From Chryseobacterium gregarium DSM 19109 (GTDB lineage Bacteria > Bacteroidota > Bacteroidia > Flavobacteriales > Weeksellaceae): 64,000 nt of DNA. Below the pieces are notes generated by a model. That model saw nothing but the letters and a program-made list of their open reading frames with translations, was not told the DNA's origin and made no database searches. The DNA is taken from NCBI RefSeq assembly GCF_000430845.1, contig NZ_AUMU01000008.1:186001-250000 (forward strand). The letters run 5' to 3'. Below, piece after piece: positions 42,274 to 50,600 of the stretch (position 1 is the first letter of the stretch; each line of letters opens with the position of its first letter). The position numbers were made by a program, and so were the translations under genes.

Positions 42274-42865
42274 TGATTTTGGTGTTTTTGAAAACAATAT
42301 TAGTTGTATCTCCTGAAGCTTCTGTCATATTTACCTGAGAAACAGTAGCCTGATTTTTTGGAAAATGAAGTTCGATCTGCTTGATGTATTTCAGCAACTG
42401 AGAAGATTTCGGAGTAAATTTCGCCATGTTGGAAGTCCCGTTCTTAAAATAAGCTACGGAAAACTCCGGATCATTGAACATCTGGCCGTTTGAGCTTCCG
42501 ACAATTAACTTATTGATCTTTTCAAACGTTTTGCTTTTTGCATCAACCGATGACTTTTTCCCCTGATCATTAATGAAAATTTTATTGTCCCTGAAAACAA
42601 TGCTGTACTGATACGGCTTTGTGTATTTCCAGCTCAGCATATTCGGAGTTTTTAAGGTCATCTTTCCGTAGGTTACAATGCTTTTATCCAGAAAATCCAT
42701 TTTTTTGGTCTGGGTGAAATCACTTTGCAGGGTCTTTATTTCTTTACTTTCGGATGAAACCCTTGCAACGAATGCTTTAGCTTCAGCAGCGGACATGGCT
42801 GTGTTCTGGGCAAGAAATAAGCCTGATATTAATAAAAATGCAGCGAATGCAATACGTTTAATCAT
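42239..42865 (-). CDS. LolA-like periplasmic lipoprotein carrier, pigment cluster
   Basis: A signal peptide (MIKRIAFAAFLLISGLFLAQ) precedes a 188-residue mature protein with LolA-family features. There is an N-terminal helix-strand with LQSDFTQTKKMDFLDKSIVTYGKM, then TLKTPNMLSWKYTKPYQYSIVFRDNKIFIND, then IEDIDLHFPK-like LKYIKQIELHFPKNQATVSQVNMTEASGDTTNIVFKNTKINAPV. LolA proteins carry lipid-modified cargo between membranes. Inside this cluster it is a good candidate for carrying flexirubin to the outer membrane. It overlaps the deacetylase gene by 8 bases. Confidence 0.82.
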   Translation of the reverse strand: MIKRIAFAAFLLISGLFLAQNTAMSAAEAKAFVARVSSESKEIKTLQSDFTQTKKMDFLDKSIVTYGKMTLKTPNMLSWKYTKPYQYSIVFRDNKIFINDQGKKSSVDAKSKTFEKINKLIVGSSNGQMFNDPEFSVAYFKNGTSNMAKFTPKSSQLLKYIKQIELHFPKNQATVSQVNMTEASGDTTNIVFKNTKINAPVSASDFSL

Positions 42866-43613
42866 TATTTTTAGATTTAATCATTGAATCAACCGTAAAG
42901 GTTGAATACTTTTTATCCTTCAAAAATAGCAATAAATTGACCAGGACGTTATATGTTTTTTCTGAAGTATCATGAAGGAGGATGATGCTTCCTTTTTTTA
43001 AGCGTTTGGTTATTTTGTGATAAATTTTTTTCTCATCTCCCGTAACGGTATCTAGGGAGCGGATATTCCAGCCGATGCTTACTTTACCGGTCTTTTTTAT
43101 GGCTTTGGCAATATTAGGGTTGGTGACCCCAAACGGCGGCCTGTACAGATTCGTCTTCATGTTTCCGGTTTTGAATATTATTTCATCACACGCCTCAATT
43201 TCTTTGATCATTTTTGAAGCGGATAAAAACCCGGTATTGCTGGAGTGGGAAAATGTATGATTTCCGATGCTGTGGCCTTCAGCAATAATTCTCCGGAAGG
43301 TTTCAGGATGCTGTTCAATCTGTTTTCCGATGCAGAAAAAAGTAGCTTTTACCTCGTATTCTTTTAACAGATCTAAAAATTTAGGAGTCAGTTCAGTCGG
43401 TCCGTCATCAAAAGTGAGCGCAACTTCCCTGAGCTTTGTTCTTTTATGGGTAATGCTGTTGACAAAGTATCCCAGCTGAATATAAAAAGAGCCCCAGACT
43501 ACCACCAGACAGAAAATAAGAAAGCAAAACAGATATACCCAGAAGCTTCCCTGAAACGCATAAATAAAAAGGTTACAGAAAATATAAAATATGATAAACG
43601 GATAATGCTTCAT
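42858..43613 (-). CDS. polysaccharide deacetylase (NodB-like)
   Basis: The 251-residue protein has two N-terminal hydrophobic segments (residues 6-48) and a NodB domain. It includes the metal/catalytic motif ALTFDDGPTELTPKFLDLL (TFDDG), the His pair in EGHSIGNHTFSHS (HS/TxxH), and GYRPPFG-like LYRPPFGVTNPNIAKAI. It ends with RLKKGSIILLHDTSEKTYNVL. It would deacetylate an N-acetylated or acylated saccharide at the outer face of the inner membrane. Its job in the cluster is unclear; envelope remodelling is one possibility. The downstream LolA gene overlaps it by 8 bases. Confidence 0.88.
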   Translation of the reverse strand: MKHYPFIIFYIFCNLFIYAFQGSFWVYLFCFLIFCLVVVWGSFYIQLGYFVNSITHKRTKLREVALTFDDGPTELTPKFLDLLKEYEVKATFFCIGKQIEQHPETFRRIIAEGHSIGNHTFSHSSNTGFLSASKMIKEIEACDEIIFKTGNMKTNLYRPPFGVTNPNIAKAIKKTGKVSIGWNIRSLDTVTGDEKKIYHKITKRLKKGSIILLHDTSEKTYNVLVNLLLFLKDKKYSTFTVDSMIKSKNND

Positions 43614-43640
43614 CTTGTTTAATTTAATTGAGATTCCTTT

Positions 43641-43717
43641 TTGTCATTCTGAAAGTATCGGAGTGAAATGAAGAATCTAATATGAATGTTGAAATTCTTC
43701 TTTCATCAGAATGACAA
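43641..43717. repeat. REP-like palindrome upstream of the deacetylase
   Basis: TTGTCATTCTGA (43641-43652) and TCAGAATGACAA (43706-43717) are perfect inverted repeats of 12 bp. GAAGAAT (43670-43676) and ATTCTTC (43694-43700) form an inner pair. The same TCAGAATGACA core with adjacent GATTCTTCATTTCA occurs at 29461-29486. It sits in a 190-base gap without genes. Confidence 0.6.
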
Positions 43718-43803
43718 TTACAGGGTTTGGTTGCTTTGATGAATGAAATGCCTTCGACGAAATACTTTCAAGATTTCAGGCCTTATATTACGGCATTAAA
43801 AAC

Positions 43804-44865
43804 TTAAGCCTTTTCCAGCAAAACCAAACTGTGATCACTTCCGCCTAAATGATTGTACAGAAGAATGTTTTTAATATCCTCTTTCTTCACTGCATTAATC
43901 ATCATCACTTCCGGAATTTCCTGTTTTTTAAGAATGTGGCAGGCCATAAACGTTGAAAAGCCGCTTGCCGTATTGAATTCTCCACTCAAATGCTTGTAAT
44001 ACAATAATGCCGAATTTTCAAATAAATCCAGAGCTTTCGTATAATAAACATCAGACCGTACGTCTCCGCTAAAGCCTAAAATAACACAATCAATATCGTT
44101 ATTTGTTAAATCATTTTTAGTTAAAAAATCTGTGATAAGCCCTTGGACATCTTCTATATCCAATTGATTGATGATCTGAATATCCTTTAACTGCGCATAA
44201 GATTGTCCTGTTCGGTCTTTCCCCAAAACAAAAAAGCTGGCACCTTCGCCCCAAATGACGCCATCTGTTGTTGAGTGTAAATAATCAACGGGAAGATGTT
44301 CTTCTTTCTTAATGGTTTTGTTTAATTGGTACAGCTCCATTGTCCTGTCGGTTTGTTCATCAGTGGAACCAGCCAGAACCGTTGAAGCCTCGCCGTCATT
44401 GATCTGCAGCTTTGCATCTAAAAATGAAAACTCCAGGGAAGAAGAGGGATTCACATATGTGAAATTGTAGGCATGGCATTGAAGACCTAAAGCAATTTGT
44501 CCGGCAACCGTGTTATGCGTGGACTGAATGAAGAATGTGGGAGTCAGAAACTCTTCATTATTATTCAATACATTTTTAAGGAATTTTTCAGAGTCCTGTG
44601 AGCAGCCTATTCCTGTTCCTACGATGATCGCACCGGGATTGTCGATTCCTGCTTCTTTCAAAGCATAATGGGAAGCAACGGAGCTCATCTTCACGGTTTT
44701 AGACATTCTCCTGATCATTGCCGGCGGAATGAATTCTTTATAATTTGGCTCTATGGCTTTTAAAACCTGAGGTGAATATTGGGGCTTTAAATTTTGGAAA
44801 AAATGATCATTTAAAGTGTCCTGAACTGAGATACAGGCGGCACTGTTGATGTATACTCCGCTCAT
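43804..44865 (-). CDS. ketosynthase-like chain-length factor
   Basis: The 353-residue protein is homologous to ketosynthases but all three catalytic residues are lost. The nucleophile region reads TYVNPSSSLEFSFLDAKL, where the partner KS has STACSSAANAIMMGAKL, so Cys is replaced by Pro. The two His positions are also changed (VILGFSGD and KHLSGEFNTASG). This matches chain-length factors, which pair with a KS to set the number of extensions, like ApeC beside ApeO. Its start overlaps the stop of the upstream KS gene by 4 bases (44862-44865), so they are made together. It would shape aryl polyene length. Confidence 0.85.
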   Translation of the reverse strand: MSGVYINSAACISVQDTLNDHFFQNLKPQYSPQVLKAIEPNYKEFIPPAMIRRMSKTVKMSSVASHYALKEAGIDNPGAIIVGTGIGCSQDSEKFLKNVLNNNEEFLTPTFFIQSTHNTVAGQIALGLQCHAYNFTYVNPSSSLEFSFLDAKLQINDGEASTVLAGSTDEQTDRTMELYQLNKTIKKEEHLPVDYLHSTTDGVIWGEGASFFVLGKDRTGQSYAQLKDIQIINQLDIEDVQGLITDFLTKNDLTNNDIDCVILGFSGDVRSDVYYTKALDLFENSALLYYKHLSGEFNTASGFSTFMACHILKKQEIPEVMMINAVKKEDIKNILLYNHLGGSDHSLVLLEKA

Positions 44866-46061
44866 GATTTTGAGAAAATTAAAGTTGAACAGTTTCCTCC
44901 AAAACCGAATGAATTGGATAAAACGTGGTTGATGGTCTTCTCTTTAAGTTCAGTGACAGGGGTCAGGTCAAATTCCTGCATTTTTGTTTTGAAATTCAGA
45001 TTCGGAAAGATGATATTGTTCCGGATGGCCAGTAATGAATATACCGCTTCAATTCCTGCTGCTGCTGCCAGCGTATGGCCGGTAAACGCTTTGGTAGAAC
45101 TGAATTCCGGAACCTTGTGCTCTCCGAAAATTCTGATCATCGCAATGCCTTCCGATAAATCATTATTCGGAGTTGCCGTTCCGTGTACGTTGATGTAATC
45201 TATGTTTTCTTTGTCCAGGCCTGAGACCTTCAGGGCTTTTTCCATCGCTAAAAATGCGCCCTGGCCATTTTCCGAAGAAGCGGTCTGATGATGTGCATCA
45301 TTTGCATTTCCATATCCGGAAAGATAGCCTAATACTTCTTTGTTTTCTTTTTTCACGACTTCATCAGATTCCAAAACGATAAAAGCGGCTGCTTCACCTA
45401 GATTCAGGCCTTTTCTGTCATTATCGAAAGGGGTGTTATAAGAATCCGTAAGAATCATCAAGGTATTAAAACCATTCAGTGTAAATTTTGAAAGAGAATC
45501 TGTACCACCGACAATCACCCGGTCCAAAACACCGTTTTTAATGAGTTTTGCTCCCATCATAATGGCATTTGCCGCTGAAGAACAAGCCGTACTGATGGTG
45601 GAAACCATCCCTTTTAATCCCAGGTAGTCAGCAATGATCAATGACGAGTTGCCTGCATCATGAGCATCAATATACTTCTGTTTCTCAGGAAAATCTTCGT
45701 AGGTATAGAAATATTTTTCGGTAATATCCATTCCGCCAACACTGGTAGAGGAAATCAGACCGGTTCTGTATTGATTAATATCTGAAATCGCAGCACTTTC
45801 CACGGCTTCTTTTGCGGCCATCATTCCTAATAAAGCCGTTCGTGTCGCATTATGGTCTTCATCTAACTGAAGCTTCTGCACCAGCTCCTTATTGGAATAT
45901 TTTATTTCGCCTGTTTTAATTTGGCCTGCGTGACGGGTTTCAAACAGTTCAATGTCTGAGATCCCGTGTTTTCCGCTTATTAATGAACTCAGATTCTCCT
46001 CTACATTGTTACCAATGGAGGAAATAATGCCCATTCCTGTTATGGCAATTTTTTGACCCAT
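44862..46061 (-). CDS. beta-ketoacyl-ACP synthase, KS of the KS/CLF pair
   Basis: The 399-residue FabF-like enzyme has the full triad: Cys in STISTACSSAANAIM, His in YINVHGTATPNNDLSEG, and His in KAFTGHTLAAAAGIEAV. GSDSLSKFTLNGFNTL and the C-terminal NHVLSNSFGFGGNCSTLIF are typical. It should carry out malonyl extension in the type II aryl polyene synthase together with the adjacent chain-length factor. It is 67 bases upstream, in transcription order, of an ACP gene, separated by an inverted repeat. Start is ATG at 46061. Confidence 0.92.
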   Translation of the reverse strand: MGQKIAITGMGIISSIGNNVEENLSSLISGKHGISDIELFETRHAGQIKTGEIKYSNKELVQKLQLDEDHNATRTALLGMMAAKEAVESAAISDINQYRTGLISSTSVGGMDITEKYFYTYEDFPEKQKYIDAHDAGNSSLIIADYLGLKGMVSTISTACSSAANAIMMGAKLIKNGVLDRVIVGGTDSLSKFTLNGFNTLMILTDSYNTPFDNDRKGLNLGEAAAFIVLESDEVVKKENKEVLGYLSGYGNANDAHHQTASSENGQGAFLAMEKALKVSGLDKENIDYINVHGTATPNNDLSEGIAMIRIFGEHKVPEFSSTKAFTGHTLAAAAGIEAVYSLLAIRNNIIFPNLNFKTKMQEFDLTPVTELKEKTINHVLSNSFGFGGNCSTLIFSKS

Positions 46062-46069
46062 CTTATTTT

Positions 46070-46127
46070 ATAATGTAGCAATGTATCAGTTTAGCAATTT
46101 ACCAATATTGTTACATTGTTAGATTAA
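46070..46127. repeat. intergenic degenerate inverted repeat (copy 3)
   Basis: TAATGTAGCAATGTATCAGT on the left (from 46071) and ATTGTTACATTGTTAGATT on the right (from 46107) can pair as a hairpin. The sequence CAATGTATCAGTTTAGC (46079-46095) is shared exactly with copy 4. It fills the whole gap between the KS and ACP genes. Confidence 0.65.
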
Positions 46128-46128
46128 A

Positions 46129-46386
46129 TTATTTCGTTCTGTTGTCTTCAATAAACTTCGCCATCGTATCGATCGAAGTGAAAATCTCCTTTCCTTTTTT
46201 AGGATCAGCCAGTTTGATTCCGTATTCTTTGTCAAGAAGAACAATCAATTCAAGGGCGTCGATAGAATCCAAACCAAGGCCACCTCCGAATAACGGATCC
46301 GTATCTTTGATTTCTTCTACTGCAACATCTTCAAGATTAAGGACTTCAATGATTTTGTGCTTTAATTCTTCTCTTAGGTTTTCCAT
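46129..46386 (-). CDS. acyl carrier protein
   Basis: The 85-residue protein has the phosphopantetheine Ser41 in GGGLGLDSIDALELIVLLDKEYG, with the DSI variant of the DSL motif, and acidic helices around it. It is the second ACP of the cluster and lies beside the KS/CLF pair, so it is the likely carrier for the growing aryl polyene. Gaps on both sides are filled with the CAATGTA-type repeats. Confidence 0.93.
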   Translation of the reverse strand: MENLREELKHKIIEVLNLEDVAVEEIKDTDPLFGGGLGLDSIDALELIVLLDKEYGIKLADPKKGKEIFTSIDTMAKFIEDNRTK

Positions 46387-46404
46387 AAAATAAATTTCAT
46401 TTAT

Positions 46405-46490
46405 AAGATATCAATGTATCAGTTTAGCCATATAACAATGGTTCTAGCATTACTTAGAAATCGGTAAACGGGTACATTTTATATTGTCAG
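46405..46490. repeat. intergenic degenerate repeat (copy 4)
   Basis: CAATGTATCAGTTTAGC (46408-46424) followed by CATATAACAATGG repeats the left arm of copy 3. A weaker right arm with ATATTGTCAGATTAC is at 46477-46491. It lies between the ACP gene and the half-size ketosynthase-like gene. Confidence 0.55.
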
Positions 46491-46491
46491 A

Positions 46492-47031
46492 TTACATAGT
46501 CAGCAAATATACAAAAGCTTTGTAACTTTCCCGATACAATTCTACCCAGCCGCATAATACCTTTTCAGCCTTTCCGGACTGCAATATCTGTGCTGCATAT
46601 TCATTTAAAAATTCTTCATCGAATTTATCCATTACAAAAAAAGCATTTTCCGTCTGCATTTTATGCCTGATGCTGATTTCGCCCACACAGATATTAGGTA
46701 AAGTATACACAAAAACAGCAGGGCTCGGAAAGTAGTTTTCCTGAGAATTGATGCTTTCCTGATATTTGAAATCGGTATCTAAACTGGATGATTTGTTGGC
46801 AAAAACCAATGCGGTTTTATTGTGGCTGTCATTTTTCAGAATCATTTCGGAAGCCAGAAAAGCGAGCTTGCTCAAATGATCCATTTTATGAAATTTAGGA
46901 TAATTTAGTTCCAAACTTTTATAAGTTTCTTTCGCAAATTCTGAAAATGTTTCGGTTGGGGTTTCAAAAACAATTTGTCCATTAACAATTATTTTTGAAT
47001 TTTCTATAGTACAAATGTCTGTTTTCTTCAT
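46492..47031 (-). CDS. half-size ketosynthase-like protein of the pigment cluster
   Basis: The 179-residue product (start ATG at 47031; an ATG nine bases earlier overlaps the upstream stop) resembles part of the N-terminal half of a ketosynthase. [23 protein letters not shown] recalls the SSSxDTD segment, and [32 protein letters not shown] the region leading to the active site. No catalytic Cys is present, and the protein ends with [13 protein letters not shown], where KS proteins have the 'vlaGGxE' strand. It is either a remnant or a non-catalytic partner. It follows a KS gene by two bases. Confidence 0.7.
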   Translation of the reverse strand: MKKTDICTIENSKIIVNGQIVFETPTETFSEFAKETYKSLELNYPKFHKMDHLSKLAFLASEMILKNDSHNKTALVFANKSSSLDTDFKYQESINSQENYFPSPAVFVYTLPNICVGEISIRHKMQTENAFFVMDKFDEEFLNEYAAQILQSGKAEKVLCGWVELYRESYKAFVYLLTM

Positions 47032-47033
47032 CG

Positions 47034-48167
47034 TTAACATTTTTCCAAAACTACCGCCGCATTACATCCGCCAAAACCTGAAGCCGTTTTCAAAATATAT
47101 TTGATTTCTGCAGGTTGGTTGTTTTTAATGATATTCAAAGGTTGGGAAGTACCCATTTCTTCAAAGTTTTTAGACGGAATTAATGTTCCGTGAATAGCGC
47201 TTTCCATTGAAATGATGCTTTCCAGTAAGCCGGAAGCACCCAGGCAGTGGCCGTAATACCCTTTCATACTATTAAGCGGAGCATGTTGCAGGTTCATTCT
47301 GTTAAACGCAACGGCTTCCATTTCGTCGTTATATAATGTTGCCGTTCCGTGGGCTGAAATATAATCGATCTGTTCTGCGGAAGCGTTCGCTTCCTTCATT
47401 GCATTTTGAATACTGGCAAATAATCCGTCCCCGGTTCTTGAAGGGCCGGAAATATGGTTGGCATCATTAATTGCTGAGTCTCCTAAAACTTTAAACCTAA
47501 GTTTTTCGTTTTCTGATGGAATAGAAGTGATATGAATTGCAGCCGTCGCTTCACCCAAATTAATTCCATTACGGTTTTTGTCATAGGGTCTGCAGGGCCC
47601 GGTGCCGATCGCCTGGAAGGAATTAAACCCTGAAACCACAAATTCTGAAATCTCGTCTCCGGCGATGATAAAAGCATCTTTATACTTTCCGGTCCGGATC
47701 ATATTTTTAGCTACGGCAATGGCCATCACTCCTGAAACGCAGGCATTGGAAATTACAATAGGCTTTGTTTTGAATCCGAAAAAATCAGCTATTTTTTGAG
47801 CCAAATTCGAAAGGTAAGCACCTTCCGGCAGATTGGTCTGGTTTTTTAATAAACTGATATTCCCTTTTGTTGTTGATAAAATTAATGCCGTTTCCTCTGT
47901 AATAGAATATCTTTCAACCAGCGGCTTCAGGCTCAGCAGGAACATTTTTTCCAGCCTCGTAAAATCCCGGTTTGTAAAGTTTTTGTCAAATTCTTTTTCA
48001 AGGCTTGCAGTATCGATTACCGAAGCGTAAAAAGCTTCCTGGCTTTCTATGATTTTATGTAAGGCCACGCCTGATTTTCCTTCCAAAAGAGCATTCCAAT
48101 TGGACTGAACATCAAAGCCCAAAGGCGTGACACAATTGTAACCGGTAATATAAATATCCTTCATCAT
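47034..48167 (-). CDS. beta-ketoacyl-ACP synthase of the pigment pathway
   Basis: The 377-residue enzyme has Cys in [17 protein letters not shown], His in [17 protein letters not shown] and His in [18 protein letters not shown], plus the C-terminal [18 protein letters not shown]. This is a complete FabF-type triad. It may prime the chain with the aryl starter or take part in extension, as ApeR-type synthases do. It is shorter than the other two KS proteins. Its start overlaps the thioesterase stop by 4 bases, and the half-size KS-like gene follows after two bases. Confidence 0.9.
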   Translation of the reverse strand: MMKDIYITGYNCVTPLGFDVQSNWNALLEGKSGVALHKIIESQEAFYASVIDTASLEKEFDKNFTNRDFTRLEKMFLLSLKPLVERYSITEETALILSTTKGNISLLKNQTNLPEGAYLSNLAQKIADFFGFKTKPIVISNACVSGVMAIAVAKNMIRTGKYKDAFIIAGDEISEFVVSGFNSFQAIGTGPCRPYDKNRNGINLGEATAAIHITSIPSENEKLRFKVLGDSAINDANHISGPSRTGDGLFASIQNAMKEANASAEQIDYISAHGTATLYNDEMEAVAFNRMNLQHAPLNSMKGYYGHCLGASGLLESIISMESAIHGTLIPSKNFEEMGTSQPLNIIKNNQPAEIKYILKTASGFGGCNAAVVLEKC

Positions 48168-48592
48168 GACAATCCCATTGTATTTTTCCAGGTCTGAAAA
48201 AAATCAGGATTATACAGGCATAGATTGTTTTCAGAATCCAGGAAAACCTGAATCGTTTCCCCGCTACAGACCAATTGATTATCCTCATTAAAAAGTTCGT
48301 ATCTGTAAATCAATTTTGCGGCGGTTGAATTCACAAATGTCGTCACCACACGGAACGTTTCTCCATATTTTAAAGGAAGAAAATGTTCACATGTGCTTTT
48401 CACAATCGGGGTGACATATCCGGCTTTCTGAATATCAAGATACGTCAGGCCGTGCTGTCTCCCAAAAGCTTCTCTTCCGTCTTCGAAATAGACGATGTAA
48501 TGCCCGTGCCAGACAATTCCCAGAGGATCTGTCTCGTTAAAGCGTACACGGACTTCTTCAGTACAACTTAATATGTTTTCTTTAGACTGCAT
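48164..48592 (-). CDS. 4-hydroxybenzoyl-CoA thioesterase-like hotdog protein
   Basis: ATG at 48592 is chosen because AAAGGA, a rare Shine-Dalgarno-like sequence, precedes it at about six bases. The 142-residue protein has VRFNETDPLGIVWHGHYIVYFEDGREAFGRQ, the Asp/His/Glu pattern of the YbgC/4HBT thioesterase group. Similar thioesterases in aryl polyene clusters release or edit the acyl chain. It overlaps the ABC permease stop upstream by 11 bases and the KS start downstream by 4, so translation is coupled. Confidence 0.86.
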   Translation of the reverse strand: MQSKENILSCTEEVRVRFNETDPLGIVWHGHYIVYFEDGREAFGRQHGLTYLDIQKAGYVTPIVKSTCEHFLPLKYGETFRVVTTFVNSTAAKLIYRYELFNEDNQLVCSGETIQVFLDSENNLCLYNPDFFQTWKNTMGLS

Positions 48593-49853
48593 TTTGTTTC
48601 CTTTCATAAAATAATGAAATAGCAACCGTGGCTATATAAAATAAAAATAAGAAAATCAGTTCCTTAGCTATTCCGCTGATGCCGCTGTTTCTTAAAATGA
48701 TGTCGTAATAAGCGTTCAGCCCCCAGTTCATCGGAGAGAATTTTGCAATATTCTGCATGAATTCAGGCATTAAAAATACAGGAACCCAAATTCCGCCGAT
48801 AGCCGCCAGAACAACCACTGAAGTCGCTCCAAACGGGGCCGACTGTTCCTGGGTGTCAGCAATGGTCCCTAACAAAACCCCAAAGCCGATTGCTGCCAAA
48901 CCTGCAAAAATAGTGACTACAATCAGGTGAAACATCTTTCCGGTTACGTCAAACTGCGGTAAATCCATGTAAGGGAAAAGATAAATCCCTACGGCAACCA
49001 TCAGTAGAAACTGGATGACACAAATGATCAGATAGGTAAATGTTTTCCCTAAAATATGCACAAAATAAGGGGTCGGACTAATTCTCGCTCTCACACTTGT
49101 CCCCTGGCTTTTTTCTTTAACCAAATTAATCGATAACGGGACAACGATAAAGAAGATAGCGAACAGTGCCCAGGCCGGAACATTATGCTGAACTGAATTC
49201 GGCATCACATCCATTTTGCCTTTTTTAGGAGTGATTTCTTTAAAACTGATTAAATTTTTGTTTTCTTCAAGATTTTCGGTGGTACCGAGCTGGTCCTGGA
49301 ATGCTTTGTAAATTTTTTTGTTTTCGATTTCAAAAACCATTTTATTCACCGAATTCATCACATTGTTTTTGAAACCGATATTGGTTGCGGGATCAAAGTA
49401 TAAATGAATGTCTTTGGCCTTTATCTCTACATTTTTTTTTGCAGAAGCTGAATCAGGTTCAAGTCCGAAAGAGCTTACAATAGTCTGTACCTTGGAATCA
49501 ATATTTAAATTTAAATCTTTCGTTAAATTTTCAGGAATGACAATGGCCATCTGGTAATCTCCTGAAAAGACGGCATTCTGGGCAGATTTTTCATTATAAT
49601 CCGTCAACAGCTCAAATGTTTTACTGTTTTCGAGTTCCTGCCGTATGCTTTTTGAAACTTCAGATTGATCTTTATCAATAAAGATGATCGGGATTTTTGA
49701 GCCTTCCAGGTTTTTAAAAGTGGAATCCTGAATCAAAGTAATGGTTACAATAAGCAGTAAAGGCATCACGAAAATAATGACAATTCCGCCGATATCCCTT
49801 TTCAGCAACAGGATTTCCTTAATGAAACTTCTCCACAATTTATACAACAACAT
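48582..49853 (-). CDS. ABC-2 type transporter permease
   Basis: The 423-residue protein has an N-terminal membrane segment (residues 20-42, GGIVIIFVMPLLLIVTITLI), a large extracytoplasmic domain (about 45-215), then five to six membrane segments (VPAWALFAIFFIVVPLSINLV, FTYLIICVIQFLLMVAVGIYLF, LIVVTIFAGLAAIGFGVLLG, GATSVVVLAAIGGIWVPVFLM, and the last near the C-terminus). This is the ABC-2 exporter fold. With the ATP-binding protein it should export a lipid or pigment-like molecule. It overlaps the ATPase gene by 14 bases. Exporting the flexirubin precursor is a likely role. Confidence 0.9.
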   Translation of the reverse strand: MLLYKLWRSFIKEILLLKRDIGGIVIIFVMPLLLIVTITLIQDSTFKNLEGSKIPIIFIDKDQSEVSKSIRQELENSKTFELLTDYNEKSAQNAVFSGDYQMAIVIPENLTKDLNLNIDSKVQTIVSSFGLEPDSASAKKNVEIKAKDIHLYFDPATNIGFKNNVMNSVNKMVFEIENKKIYKAFQDQLGTTENLEENKNLISFKEITPKKGKMDVMPNSVQHNVPAWALFAIFFIVVPLSINLVKEKSQGTSVRARISPTPYFVHILGKTFTYLIICVIQFLLMVAVGIYLFPYMDLPQFDVTGKMFHLIVVTIFAGLAAIGFGVLLGTIADTQEQSAPFGATSVVVLAAIGGIWVPVFLMPEFMQNIAKFSPMNWGLNAYYDIILRNSGISGIAKELIFLFLFYIATVAISLFYERKQNAV

Positions 49854-50598
49854 CTCTTAATTCTTTTCCGGTTAATGAAATAAAAACGTCTTCCAGATTT
49901 TCTGCAGCGGAAACCCGGGTCACCAGTTCTTCCGGTGTTCCGGTGGCATGGATTTTTCCGTGGTCAATAATGGCAATCCGGGTACAGAATTCCTCTGCTT
50001 CCGAAAGGTGGTGTGACGTATAAATAATGCATGTCCCTTTTTTGTTCAGGTCCTGAAGGTAATCGATGATTACTTTTTTAGACTGAACGTCAACGCCTAC
50101 AGTGGGTTCGTCCAGAAACAGAACTTTTGGATTGTGCAGGGTTCCAGCAATTAAATTACACCGCCGTTTCATTCCTCCGGAGAACTGTTCTATTTTTTTA
50201 TCAGCGAACTTTGACAAACCCATAATTTCTAAAGATTCATCAATCGCATTTCTTAATTTTTTATGGCCTAACCCGTAAAGGCTCCCGAAAAACATCAGGT
50301 TTTCCTTGGCGGTGAGGGTAGGGTATAGTGAATACTCCTGCGGAACAATACCGATGATCTGTCTTAGTTTAAAACCGTCCTTCTGCGGTGATAGCCTGTT
50401 GATTGTGAAACTTCCTGAAGTCGGTTTTATCAATCCGGAAAGCATTGAAATTAAGGTTGTTTTCCCGGCTCCATTAGGCCCGAGGATTCCATAAATTTCA
50501 TTTTTGTCAATTTTCAGAGAGATGTCATTGACAGAAAAATCTTCTGCATTTTTATATTTTTTATATAAATTTTTAATCTCAATACTTTGTTCTTCCAT
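49840..50598 (-). CDS. ABC transporter ATP-binding protein
   Basis: The 252-residue ATPase has Walker A GILGPNGAGKTTLISMLSGL, Q-loop VPQEYSLYPTLTAKENL, signature EQFSGGMKRRCNLIAGTL, Walker B KVLFLDEPTVGVD and the switch His in CIIYTSHHLSEAE. This is the drug/lipid exporter type that pairs with ABC-2 permeases. It drives export by the permease encoded downstream. It lies two bases after the BtrH-like gene in transcription order and its end overlaps the permease gene by 14 bases, so the three are one unit. Confidence 0.95.
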   Translation of the reverse strand: MEEQSIEIKNLYKKYKNAEDFSVNDISLKIDKNEIYGILGPNGAGKTTLISMLSGLIKPTSGSFTINRLSPQKDGFKLRQIIGIVPQEYSLYPTLTAKENLMFFGSLYGLGHKKLRNAIDESLEIMGLSKFADKKIEQFSGGMKRRCNLIAGTLHNPKVLFLDEPTVGVDVQSKKVIIDYLQDLNKKGTCIIYTSHHLSEAEEFCTRIAIIDHGKIHATGTPEELVTRVSAAENLEDVFISLTGKELRDVVV

Positions 50599-50600
50599 AA

